A stretch of 36,341 bases of DNA, from NCBI GenBank assembly GCA_029213305.1, contig JARGPA010000028.1:1-36341 (forward strand), written 5' to 3'. The notes under the pieces were generated by a model that did no database searches, was not told the DNA's origin, and worked only from the letters and a program-made list of their open reading frames with translations. The stretch is from Phycisphaerales bacterium. GTDB taxonomy: Bacteria > Planctomycetota > Phycisphaerae > Phycisphaerales > UBA1924. Shown here piece after piece: positions 9,225-17,159 of this stretch (position 1 is its first letter; each line of letters opens with the position of its first letter). The position numbers were made by a program, and so were the translations under genes.

Positions 9225-9416
9225 TTGAAAATTAATCGTACATTTAGAGTTTTCGCAAGACTTTCCATTTTTGCTTTTGTTGCCTGCCCACTCCTATTTT
9301 TCTGTGTATCTTGCTCAAGCACACAGACTATGGGAGGATCTGGCGCTGATGGCGGGGGTATAACGGAAAATCCTGAAACAGGCACTGGCGGCAGTGGAGT
9401 TTCAGAGGAACCATAA
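9225..9416 (+). CDS. Very small predicted lipoprotein
   Basis: A 63-residue peptide read from TTG 9225, chosen because AAGGAG (9213-9218) lies at ideal distance; an in-frame ATG at 9207 is the alternative. It has a basic start (KINRTFRVFAR), a hydrophobic core (LSIFAFVACPLLFF), a lipobox-like CVSC followed by SSTQ, and then a Gly/Glu-rich mature tail of under 35 residues (TMGGSGADGGGITENPETG). This is the entericidin or small-lipoprotein type of architecture, with nothing to suggest enzymatic function. It follows the membrane protein closely and is followed by an intrinsic terminator, so the two may work together. Confidence 0.6.
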   Translation: MKINRTFRVFARLSIFAFVACPLLFFCVSCSSTQTMGGSGADGGGITENPETGTGGSGVSEEP

Positions 9417-9440
9417 TTTATTTAGTGTAACATCCATAAA

Positions 9441-9479
9441 ACACCACGGCAAGACATTGGCTTGCTCGTGGTGTTTTTG
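9441..9479 (+). terminator. Intrinsic terminator behind the small lipoprotein gene
   Basis: ACACCACG (9441-9448) pairs with CGTGGTGT (9467-9474), extended inward by CAAG/CTTG after a small internal mismatch, and is followed by a T-run (9474-9478). It ends the plus-strand unit and lies between convergent genes. Confidence 0.85.
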
Positions 9480-9527
9480 TATTCGCGATGAATGATTGGA
9501 CTATGGACTCATCTATTGCAAAAGATT

Positions 9528-10622
9528 TTATTTTGTATCAATGTATCCTTCTTGCTCCAGGATCGCGTGTGCCTCTCGAGCGCTAATCATAAAAACAATT
9601 TTACTTGCGAGTTCATATCCAGGAATAGTCTCTACCCAAGCCTTATCAGGATCATGCTCCTTAGTAGGCAATGGATTCATAGCGGTCACTTCAATGAGAT
9701 CGTACTTCCGTGGGACACGGCTTTCCCATTTTCCAACAGCTTGAAGGGTATCTTCGATTTTCTCTGTAGGGTTAGAGTCATTGTTTTGTCCAAATGCGCC
9801 CCCAATTTTCCGCCTACCTTCATTCGCTTTTTCTTTGATTTTGTCGAATCGTGATTTGTATGCAACTGCTACTCTGGCAGAATAAACCACTCTCACATGC
9901 CCCCAAGTAATTGAGTCAGGATTGTGTCCATTCGCAATAGCTTTTAGACGAGCTTGTACAAACTCTTCGTCTGTCTCAAAGTTTCGCATACCAATCACAA
10001 CGGGCTCACGACGCAGTAAATCGTCGATCATTATGTCGCTGTTTGTAATGTTTCGCATTGTTTGAGATTCAGCGTAATCACCAAGATCAAGCTTTGTGCT
10101 TCCACCTGACATGTTGTTTAAAACGGCGAGTGTTGCATCTCGTAACAATGGTTCAGGAACATCTGGCGCAAGGGCTCTAATAATCTCCTCGTAACCTGCA
10201 GCTCTCGCTTGTGATCTGCGTTCCTCTTCTGTAGCTGCCGAACCAATTCGGCCATGTATTCGCGCAGCAATCATTGCCTGATCAGCTTTTTGTCCTGAAT
10301 TGTATTCTTGAACCATCGCCGCACTTGCAGCCCAGCACCAAACATCTGTTTTTTGGGAAATACTCACTCGCATAAAGTCAGGGCATGTTACTAAAAACTC
10401 ATTTGGACCCTCACGCGTAACTGTCACTGGGGTAACTGATTCACTCCCATTCCAAATCTCCAGGGTCTTCTCCGACTTTGGAGTCTTTTTATCATTGTAT
10501 AACCGAATATGAGGAGCTAGTTTCTGAGTATCTACAGTTGGTGTTGAACTACATCCTGCTAATAAAGCAAAGCAGCTGCACCCGATTAAAATGATGACAC
10601 ATGAGAATCGATATCTTGACAT
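9528..10622 (-). CDS. Lipoprotein with papain-like (C39/AvrRpt2-type) cysteine protease domain
   Basis: A 364-residue lipoprotein. ATG 10622 has GGGGA upstream; ATG 10637 is in frame and also possible. Signal: RYRFSCVIILIGCSCFALLAGC, lipobox LLAGC with Cys at about 24. The catalytic region shows the papain-like signature SQKTDVWCWAASAAMV, with Q (oxyanion) and nucleophile Cys near 96 and Ala-Ala after the Trp. The His is probably in TWGHVRVVYSA (near 242). A likely third residue lies in the later strand YDLIEVTAMNPLP. The insert between Cys and His (about 145 residues) is helical and long for the family. Known: such domains process or degrade peptides, and some are effectors or toxins. Here membrane anchoring suggests periplasmic or surface proteolysis. 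It is convergent to the lipoprotein unit, with no clear partner gene. Confidence 0.78.
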   Translation of the reverse strand: MSRYRFSCVIILIGCSCFALLAGCSSTPTVDTQKLAPHIRLYNDKKTPKSEKTLEIWNGSESVTPVTVTREGPNEFLVTCPDFMRVSISQKTDVWCWAASAAMVQEYNSGQKADQAMIAARIHGRIGSAATEEERRSQARAAGYEEIIRALAPDVPEPLLRDATLAVLNNMSGGSTKLDLGDYAESQTMRNITNSDIMIDDLLRREPVVIGMRNFETDEEFVQARLKAIANGHNPDSITWGHVRVVYSARVAVAYKSRFDKIKEKANEGRRKIGGAFGQNNDSNPTEKIEDTLQAVGKWESRVPRKYDLIEVTAMNPLPTKEHDPDKAWVETIPGYELASKIVFMISAREAHAILEQEGYIDTK

Positions 10623-10637
10623 GACTATTTTCCCCAT

Positions 10638-11176
10638 TAATACTGTTGCGATTCATGATTGTGAAAGAAAAGCCTGAGTTGTTTGACAGTGTACATAAAA
10701 TTGTATGATCTGTCGAGCGCACTTAGCATTTCAACAATCATGCAAGAATATAAGGATGTCTATAAATACATTTATATCATAATCTATCTAGTAAGAGCCA
10801 AACTGTTTCTTGTAAATCATATAGATTTTATAGAAACCACTTAATGGACTCTTAAGACCAACGAACAAGTTCAGTTGAAAATCCCTAGGATCTATATTCC
10901 CAACTGAAGCAAGCTAAACAGGTTTTCAATTTGAAGTAGAATGACATTAACCCAAAGCGAGCATTCTTGATTGAACATAAAAAAGACAATGCTACATTGT
11001 GTAGTTGTTCACAAGAAAATCACACAATGTCTCATTAAAGATGCTCTATCAACAACTTCATGATTAACCAAATGGAAATGCACAAGAATCACTGATGTGA
11101 ATTGATCTTGTCATTCTTAAATGAGCTTTGGATTTAGTCTATCGTACATCCTAGCTATCCATGCTAAGATGGATTC
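10638..11176. other. 539-base A+T-rich intergenic region with nested inverted repeats
   Basis: This lies between divergent genes (protease lipoprotein, minus; glycosyltransferase, plus), so it must hold two promoters. It contains interleaved complementary boxes: ACAATG and CATTGT at about 10986-11000, and ACATTGTGT (10994-11002) with ACACAATGT (11022-11030). A six-base stem, ATCCAT (11157-11162)/ATGGAT (11169-11174), sits directly in front of the ATG at 11177, covering the place of the ribosome site. No coding sequence or RNA gene is recognised. Confidence 0.45.
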
Positions 11177-12334
11177 ATGATAAGAATCACTCATTATATC
11201 AGTACCCTCGACCCCTCACATGGAGGAGTCGTCGCACATGTCTCTGATCTCGCTGTATTAACACAGAACGCAGGAGCAAATGTCACAATCGCATCCCCAT
11301 ATGCAAATCCACATCCTGCAAACCTCGACTATCAAGGCGGCCCAACCATTGTTGACCTTGGCAAACCGATCGATCGCGCTCGCTTGCTTCGAAGAAACCA
11401 GGTTCAGCGCGTCCTGGAATTAGCATCAAAATCTGACATTACTCACCTCCATTCAGTCTGGACTCCGGCAAATATACAGATCGCGAAAGCTCTGCGCCGG
11501 CATAAACTTCCATATGTAATCACCCCGCACGGTATGCTTGATGATTGGTGTCTCTCTTATCATCCAATTCGCAAGCGAGTTTTCCTGGAACTCTTTGCCA
11601 AGAAAATTTTTGCTCATTCAAGGGGAGTGTTGTACTGTGCCGCGGGAGAGCAAAAGCAATCAGAGAAATGGACAGGAGGCTCACCAGGGCATGTCGTCCC
11701 AGCCGCAATGGATATAGAACTTTATAGAGATCTACCAGGTCCCGATCTTGCAAGACAATGCATACCTGGCGCTCAAGGCGAAACCCCCATCATCCTATTC
11801 CTTAGTCGGATCAATCACAAAAAAGGGATAGAGGTCCTGATCGACGCTGCTGAGATACTTGCAACTAGAAATCGCGAGTTCAAAGTTATCATTGCTGGAA
11901 CTGGAACCGATGCTTATACCGTACAGATCAAAGATCGTGTTCAAACAAAAAATCTGAACGATCATATTCACTTTGCAGGGCTTGTCCGTGGAAAAGAAAA
12001 GATCAGCCTTTACCAACGATCCAACCTCCTTGCGCTTCCTACAAAGCAGGAGAACTTTGGGCTCGTTCTCACGGAATCATTGGCCGCCAGAACACCGGTT
12101 ATCACCACACGAGGAGTTGACATTTATCCAGAGCTCGAAACATGCAATGGAGGTCTCATTGTTGACAGGACACCCGAAGCTTTCGCAGATGCGATCGAAG
12201 AACTCTTGGACGACCCTGAACGATGTTCGAGCATGGGAGACACAGGCCGAACATGGGTCATGCAAGCTCTTGCACCTGATCGACTTGCAGATCAGTTTAT
12301 GAAAATCTATGAGCATTCTTTGACGCAAAAATAA
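11177..12334 (+). CDS. Glycosyltransferase family 4 protein (GT-B fold)
   Basis: A 385-residue retaining glycosyltransferase that moves a sugar from a nucleotide-sugar donor to a glycan or lipid-linked acceptor at the cytoplasmic membrane. Two Rossmann halves are seen. N-terminal: RITHYISTLDPSHGGVVAHVSDLA, with the Gly-rich acceptor loop, then ITHLHSVWTPANIQIAKA and PYVITPHGMLDDW. C-terminal: ILFLSRINHKKGIEVLIDAA, FKVIIAGTG, IHFAGLVRGKEK, and the donor-binding E-x7-E in QENFGLVLTESLAARTPVI. Length is usual for GT4. It lies 158 bases before the DegT aminotransferase on the same strand, so the two may be functionally linked in glycan or glycoconjugate assembly without clear cotranscription. Donor and acceptor cannot be read from the sequence. 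Confidence 0.92.
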   Translation: MIRITHYISTLDPSHGGVVAHVSDLAVLTQNAGANVTIASPYANPHPANLDYQGGPTIVDLGKPIDRARLLRRNQVQRVLELASKSDITHLHSVWTPANIQIAKALRRHKLPYVITPHGMLDDWCLSYHPIRKRVFLELFAKKIFAHSRGVLYCAAGEQKQSEKWTGGSPGHVVPAAMDIELYRDLPGPDLARQCIPGAQGETPIILFLSRINHKKGIEVLIDAAEILATRNREFKVIIAGTGTDAYTVQIKDRVQTKNLNDHIHFAGLVRGKEKISLYQRSNLLALPTKQENFGLVLTESLAARTPVITTRGVDIYPELETCNGGLIVDRTPEAFADAIEELLDDPERCSSMGDTGRTWVMQALAPDRLADQFMKIYEHSLTQK

Positions 12335-12492
12335 CACCAACTCTTCTTCAATCAATCTAATAATTAATTAAATAGTAGTGTTCTAAACAAGAGATGCACT
12401 ATTAAGAAGTGCCACTTGTGTAGTTTTTGCTTGCTCCTGTTGTTTGAACGCTGTAGACTGAATTCAATAGAGATTTATTGGAGAGCATTACA

Positions 12493-13653
12493 TTGACATC
12501 AACTCAGACGAAACGACTCGTAAAGCCGTTTTTCTTAGATATCTCACCCGCGGAACGAACAGAGATTCAATCTGCGGTTGGTGAGATACTTGAATCCGGA
12601 CAATTGATTCTTGGTCCCAAAACTGACGCATTCGAAAACGCATTTGCAAAGTATGTCGGCACAAAGTTCGCGGTTAGTGTTTCCACAGGGACGGCCGCCC
12701 TTGAGATTATTCTTCGAAGTAAAAATGTAGAAGGGAAAGCAGTAGCAGTCCCGACAAATACCAACTTTGCAACTGTCGCCGCGATCCTTCACGCCGGCGC
12801 CCGCCCGGTCTATGTCGATATGGACCCCTCAACTTTCATGCCTAATCTAAAGATGCTCGAGCAAGTCCATAAACACGAAAACATTGCTGGCGCAATATGG
12901 GTACATATCGGCGGGCTCATTGCCCCTGACTTCATCGAAACGATCGACTATTGCAAAGCAAACGGTCTGTTCATGATCGAGGATGCAGCACACGCCCACG
13001 GCAGCGCCTTACCTGAGGGAAAAGCAGGCTCCCTTGGTGACGCTGGCGCATTCTCTTTCTTCCCAACCAAGGTCATGACAACACTAGAAGGAGGCATGAT
13101 TACGACCGATGACGAAGCGATCGCAAACATGGCTCGCTCTCTTCGCAATCAAGGTAAAGGCGGCGCAGCATTCGGAAACGAACATACGGACCTTGGCAAC
13201 AGTTGGAGACTCAATGAGATCGAGGCCGCCATTGGTCTTGTCCAACTTCGCAAACTAGACGATATGGTTGCTCGACGCGAACGTGGAGTTTCTGACCTTA
13301 CTGAGTTCTTACCATCCCTCGGACTCGAATGGTGCTCCGTTGATCACATGTCCCAATTCAGTGGGTACAAATTGATTGTCAAACACCCTGAAGACGATTC
13401 ACGATCAGTGTCCGAAATCAAAGAAGCCCTCAAAGCACAAGGTGTCATCCCCGGCGGAGGTGTCTACGACAAACCCTGTCATTTACAACCTGTCTTCTCT
13501 GATGTTGCACATCCCAAGGAAGGGCTCCCGATCTCTGAGAAATGGTGTCCACGGCACATTTGCCCGCCGATTACTTCAGGCACAACTGAGGAAGATTCCA
13601 AGCAGATCCGCGATGCATATCGCAGTGTCTACGCCGATAGAGCATCGTCATGA
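12493..13653 (+). CDS. DegT/DnrJ/EryC1/StrS-family PLP aminotransferase
   Basis: A 386-residue sugar-aminotransferase-type enzyme that installs an amino group on a keto sugar nucleotide, or on a related keto substrate. TTG 12493 is preferred: GGAGA (12480-12484) lies eight bases before it. Visible: YVGTKFAVSVSTGTAALEIIL (PLP phosphate site), IEDAAHAHGS (Asp stacking on the PLP ring), and AGSLGDAGAFSFFPTKVMTTLEGGMITTDD with the Schiff-base Lys at 193. In the usual family His or Lys follows the Phe-Pro/Ser; here FFPTK keeps the Lys. LRNQGKGG and NSWRLNEIEAAIGLVQL are also typical. It is the first gene of a four-gene unit, with its TGA overlapping the next ATG. A degradative role is less likely than biosynthesis. 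Confidence 0.9.
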   Translation: MTSTQTKRLVKPFFLDISPAERTEIQSAVGEILESGQLILGPKTDAFENAFAKYVGTKFAVSVSTGTAALEIILRSKNVEGKAVAVPTNTNFATVAAILHAGARPVYVDMDPSTFMPNLKMLEQVHKHENIAGAIWVHIGGLIAPDFIETIDYCKANGLFMIEDAAHAHGSALPEGKAGSLGDAGAFSFFPTKVMTTLEGGMITTDDEAIANMARSLRNQGKGGAAFGNEHTDLGNSWRLNEIEAAIGLVQLRKLDDMVARRERGVSDLTEFLPSLGLEWCSVDHMSQFSGYKLIVKHPEDDSRSVSEIKEALKAQGVIPGGGVYDKPCHLQPVFSDVAHPKEGLPISEKWCPRHICPPITSGTTEEDSKQIRDAYRSVYADRASS

Positions 13654-14783
13654 AGTTTTGCTGCTTTACTCCTGTTCCTTGGCCCGATCTAGATCGGCGC
13701 CCAGATGCGTGGCCGTTCCCATCGGACACCTTCGATGCTTCGCGTTGCGCGACATGCTATGACGCTGCGATCGAACAACTCGTATATGCTGAACAATGCG
13801 GATTCGATTGGGTCGGCATGGGTGAAGATCATATGACTGCATACGGGTTAACACCTAACCCACTCTTATTGTTGAGTGTCGTAGCTGCTCGAACTCAACG
13901 CGTCAAACTCGTTACTATGGGTACTCCACTCCCACTGCTCAATCCGATACGGGTCGCTGAAGAAATGGCTATGCTCGACATTCAAAGTAGAGGCCGTGTC
14001 ATCGCGGGGCTCATTCGCGGCGTTCCGCAGAACTACTCAGCTTACAACATCAATCCACATGAATCACGTTCCCGTTTTAACGAAGCAATCAAACTTGTAA
14101 CCAAAGCTTGGACGCACCCAGAGACCTTTGCTTGGGATGGCGAGTTTTACCAATTCCCCAAAGTCTCACTCTGGCCTCGCCCATTTCAGGATCCTCACCC
14201 ACCTTATTTGCTAAGTGCTAACAGCGTCACTAGCGCAGAGCAAGCCGCCCACCAACGCGCCATGATCGGCGCCATCCATCTGTACAATCGGGATGCTATC
14301 GATCGTATCGGAGAGTCGTTTGACGCTTACCGATCCATCGCAACCGCTGACAACTGGGTGCCTCATCCTGACACATTCACTGTCGGTCTCCAAACTTGCA
14401 TCGCATCAACTGACCAAGAGGCTTTCGACAAACTCAGACCTGCCCTCGACTACCAATACACTAAGCTCAGCGGCACCTTCAACAACGAAAAACGAAAAAT
14501 CGCAGCTGCTGGAAATGGGTACGGGCTTTCCCCAACTGAAGAAAACCCGCCGACGCTTGAGGAACGACTCGAAGCTCAAACCGTCCTTTGCGGATCACCT
14601 GAAACGGTCGTCAATCAAATCAAACGCCTCCAAGATACCCTCGGCGCAGGTGTCATCAGTATGCATCTCCAAGTCGGCAATATGCCCTTTGAGAGTGTCC
14701 ATGAAAGCATGACACTCTTTGCACAAAGCGTGCGCCCTGTGTTTCCTATTACTCAAGACATTCCAAGTGAGACTCGCGTATGA
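13650..14783 (+). CDS. LLM-class (luciferase-like) flavin-dependent oxidoreductase
   Basis: A 377-residue TIM-barrel flavoprotein of the bacterial luciferase family, which typically uses reduced FMN (or F420) to oxidise a small molecule with oxygen. Its ATG overlaps the aminotransferase TGA as ATGA (13650-13653). Seen: ATCYDAAIEQLVYAEQCGFDWVGMGEDHM (barrel strand plus the family E-H), TQRVKLVTMGTPLPLLNPIRVAEEMAMLDIQSRGRVIAGLIRG (the D-x-x-S/G-x-G-R phosphate site), HPETFAWDGEFYQFPKVSLWPRPFQDPHPPYLLSANS, and a C-terminal GSPETVVNQIKRLQDTLG. These match LLM subclass A. The reducing flavin partner is not encoded nearby. Context suggests oxidation of an amino or hydroxyl group on the product of the DegT enzyme, but this is inference. 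Confidence 0.9.
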   Translation: MKFCCFTPVPWPDLDRRPDAWPFPSDTFDASRCATCYDAAIEQLVYAEQCGFDWVGMGEDHMTAYGLTPNPLLLLSVVAARTQRVKLVTMGTPLPLLNPIRVAEEMAMLDIQSRGRVIAGLIRGVPQNYSAYNINPHESRSRFNEAIKLVTKAWTHPETFAWDGEFYQFPKVSLWPRPFQDPHPPYLLSANSVTSAEQAAHQRAMIGAIHLYNRDAIDRIGESFDAYRSIATADNWVPHPDTFTVGLQTCIASTDQEAFDKLRPALDYQYTKLSGTFNNEKRKIAAAGNGYGLSPTEENPPTLEERLEAQTVLCGSPETVVNQIKRLQDTLGAGVISMHLQVGNMPFESVHESMTLFAQSVRPVFPITQDIPSETRV

Positions 14784-15376
14784 GTGCCGATTCAGAAAAA
14801 CCCTTGGGACGCGAGCTTGGATGGCAAGTCCATAAATCCGAATCTATTTACGATTCGCAATGGTTCTCAGTTCGTAGTGATCAAGTCTCTTTCCCTAACG
14901 ACCAAAGGGGAACATACACCTATGTCGAGCATCCTGGTTCTGCCCTCGTAGTCCCAGTCCTCAACGATGGTCGCATAGTTCTTATTCGGTCATACCGATA
15001 CACTCTTGACGCATACTGCTGGGAGATCCCCGCGGGACGGATCGAACCAGGGCAAACACCTGAACAATGCGCACGCGCTGAACTTCAAGAAGAAATTGGC
15101 GCCCACACGAAATCTTTAGAGCATCTTACCACTCTCCATATAGCAAACGGCTTCGCCTGCTGCCCGTGTCACTTCTACCTTGCGACCAATGTCACTCTTG
15201 AAGGTAACACCCAACACGAATCCGGCGAGACCATCATCAGTATCGAAGCCGTCTCACTCAATGAAGCGATTTCCCGCCTGACAAAGCCCTCTTCGATCGG
15301 AAACAATCTAGGGGACGCGGACTCTACACTTGCTTTGCTTCTTGCTGCTCAAAGACTCAGCGAGCTTGAGTCATGA
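14780..15376 (+). CDS. NUDIX hydrolase with a variant Nudix box
   Basis: A 198-residue pyrophosphatase of the ADP-ribose/nucleotide-sugar type. It overlaps its upstream neighbour as ATGA (14780-14783). The fold is complete: YTYVEHPGSALVVPVLNDGRIVLIRSYRYTLDAYCWEIPAG is the classic N-terminal half. The box reads GRIEPGQTPEQCARAELQEEIG. Compared with G-x5-E-x7-R-E-U-x-E-E-x-G, the first Glu is Gln and the Arg is Ala, while the metal-binding E-x-x-E-E core is intact, so activity is likely. The C-terminal EISIEAVSLNEAISRL-like element fits ADPR pyrophosphatases. In the operon it may remove a nucleotide-sugar side product or activate/deactivate the cassette's intermediate; housekeeping hydrolysis is the alternative. 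Confidence 0.88.
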   Translation: MSADSEKPLGRELGWQVHKSESIYDSQWFSVRSDQVSFPNDQRGTYTYVEHPGSALVVPVLNDGRIVLIRSYRYTLDAYCWEIPAGRIEPGQTPEQCARAELQEEIGAHTKSLEHLTTLHIANGFACCPCHFYLATNVTLEGNTQHESGETIISIEAVSLNEAISRLTKPSSIGNNLGDADSTLALLLAAQRLSELES

Positions 15377-16716
15377 GCAGTGCTCCAATTCATTGTGATG
15401 TACTAATTATTGGTGCTGGGATCGCGGGTATCTCGATCGCTGAACGAATCTCACGCGAAGCAAAAAGACAGAACAAGCATATCAGGATTCTAGTTGCAGA
15501 CAGCGCACCAATGCTCGCGTCGGGCTCCTCCTCAGGTCTTCAAGGCTGGTTCCACACTGGTTCCCTTTATACCCGTTTGGATTCAAGCGAGAGCTACCTC
15601 AATTGTGTGAAATCTCACAAAATTCTCGAACGCGATTACGCGAACGCACAAGATTTCAATCATCATCTCAACTGCAATCTCAATTTGGATACCCAAACCA
15701 ACAAACCGTGGTTCGGTGATTCCATTCAATTTGTTCTTGACAAACCGGACCAAACATCTTGGACTCAACAAGTCCATGCGATGACCACACGCCTCCGCGC
15801 CATTGGTTGTTCTTTCGATCCATCGAAACAAATTGACACCAACAGATATACTACCATATCTACCACAGATCGATCGATGATGACTTGCAACATCATCTCT
15901 TCTCTCGCAGATTCAGCAATATCCAACGGCACCAAATTCTTAACTGGCCATCGAGCAATCGAATTGCAAGGATCCGATACGAACGAACCAATCACTCTAG
16001 AAAATGTAAACGGATTGCGGCGACAGGTCCATGCCTCTCATACATTGATTACGACTGGGTACAATATTCCAAACCAGCCTCACATCACATTCTCCCGTAG
16101 ATCGGGTGTTATAGTCTCGACGACACCATGCCTTGATGCTCCCAATATTGTCCGAGTTGCTCAGGATCCAGCGAACAATGTCAGCCACATTGCACACCCG
16201 TCAATTGCTTCAAATGAAACTGGGTTCAGCGCTATCGGCGACTCCACTTCGTTATCCGACCAACCCACACCCGATGAATGTATCAAAACGGCGCATCATA
16301 TCATGCACAAAATTAAGTCTGTCTTCGGTAACCAAGCCTTCGATGGCAGACGTATTGCATGGCACATGGCTAGGAAGATTGAAGTTGCAACTCTTGACAA
16401 AGACTCGCGAACATTTGGACCCAAACTCTACGAACTCGCCCAAAATCGTTATGCCGTGATTCCTAGCAAGTTCTCACTCTTCCCAGCGCTCGCAAACATG
16501 ACCTTGGTTCAACTCATTGATGATGGGCTCTTTGAAAACCTAAACGCACCTGCGACCAACTATTGCAACACCTCAAAACCGTATGTTGCTCCAATGCTTT
16601 CTCAACAAGCACTCGGTATTACACCTATCCAAACCCCAGCATACCGATACTCTGGAAAACTTAATTCTGTGAGACCAACCGAAAACTCCCGCTCATTTTC
16701 CATGACCCAATTTTAA
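15373..16716 (+). CDS. FAD-dependent oxidoreductase (DAO/glycine-oxidase fold)
   Basis: A 447-residue flavoenzyme that overlaps the NUDIX gene as ATGA (15373-15376). The ADP-binding motif is CDVLIIGAGIAGISIAERI (GxGxxG, about 13-18), followed by an acidic end in ILVADSAP and the loop ASGSSSGLQGWFHTGSLYTR. This loop recalls the L-2-hydroxyglutarate-oxidase/DAO family's SGxxSGxxHxGxY segment. A later THAL/LITTGYNIP strand gives the second part of the FAD site. The C-terminus (about 400-447) is divergent and Pro/Ser-rich. The substrate is unknown: a D-amino acid, hydroxy acid or amino-sugar-derived compound would all fit. It closes the four-gene unit; no terminator is obvious after the TAA. Confidence 0.83.
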   Translation: MSSAPIHCDVLIIGAGIAGISIAERISREAKRQNKHIRILVADSAPMLASGSSSGLQGWFHTGSLYTRLDSSESYLNCVKSHKILERDYANAQDFNHHLNCNLNLDTQTNKPWFGDSIQFVLDKPDQTSWTQQVHAMTTRLRAIGCSFDPSKQIDTNRYTTISTTDRSMMTCNIISSLADSAISNGTKFLTGHRAIELQGSDTNEPITLENVNGLRRQVHASHTLITTGYNIPNQPHITFSRRSGVIVSTTPCLDAPNIVRVAQDPANNVSHIAHPSIASNETGFSAIGDSTSLSDQPTPDECIKTAHHIMHKIKSVFGNQAFDGRRIAWHMARKIEVATLDKDSRTFGPKLYELAQNRYAVIPSKFSLFPALANMTLVQLIDDGLFENLNAPATNYCNTSKPYVAPMLSQQALGITPIQTPAYRYSGKLNSVRPTENSRSFSMTQF

Positions 16717-16841
16717 AAGCACTTAACTAGTAGCATTTATTTTTTCATATTTTTACAGCAACTAACAATGGAATCCTCGCCATGAGGACGACACCGATTC
16801 TGTAACAATTGATATCAACAGGATGTATTCAACTATGTTTT

Positions 16842-17033
16842 ATGAAGACACTTCTTTATCAAATGATTCGTCTGTATCAACTACGCACTTCCGTTATTAA
16901 ACTCCTGTCAGAATGCGGAGATATCGAAGAAGTCGAGCAAGCTGCCATTGTCAAAATCTGCATCGCATTGATAGCCTACAACAATGATTACGAAACTCGT
17001 GATACTCAAAAACCAAACTTCATAGTACAGTAA
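16842..17033 (+). CDS. Possible small hypothetical protein
   Basis: A 63-residue open frame from ATG 16842 (an upstream in-frame TTG at 16809 would add 11 residues). It encodes an amphipathic helical peptide with LRTSVIKLLSECGDIEEVEQAAIVKICIALIAYNNDYE, plausible as a small helical-bundle protein. The ribosome site is poor and no family is recognised, so this may be chance. Flanking bases 16717-16841 and 17034-17159 show no other gene. Confidence 0.3.
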   Translation: MKTLLYQMIRLYQLRTSVIKLLSECGDIEEVEQAAIVKICIALIAYNNDYETRDTQKPNFIVQ

Positions 17034-17159
17034 ATACTGAACCAAGCAGCCAAATCTAAACAGAGAGTGGACAGACAGATCTCATCCATGTCACTCAAAA
17101 ATCATTTCAGCAATCGTGATATACCTGACATAGAACAAGAAAACTATCAATGAATCAGC

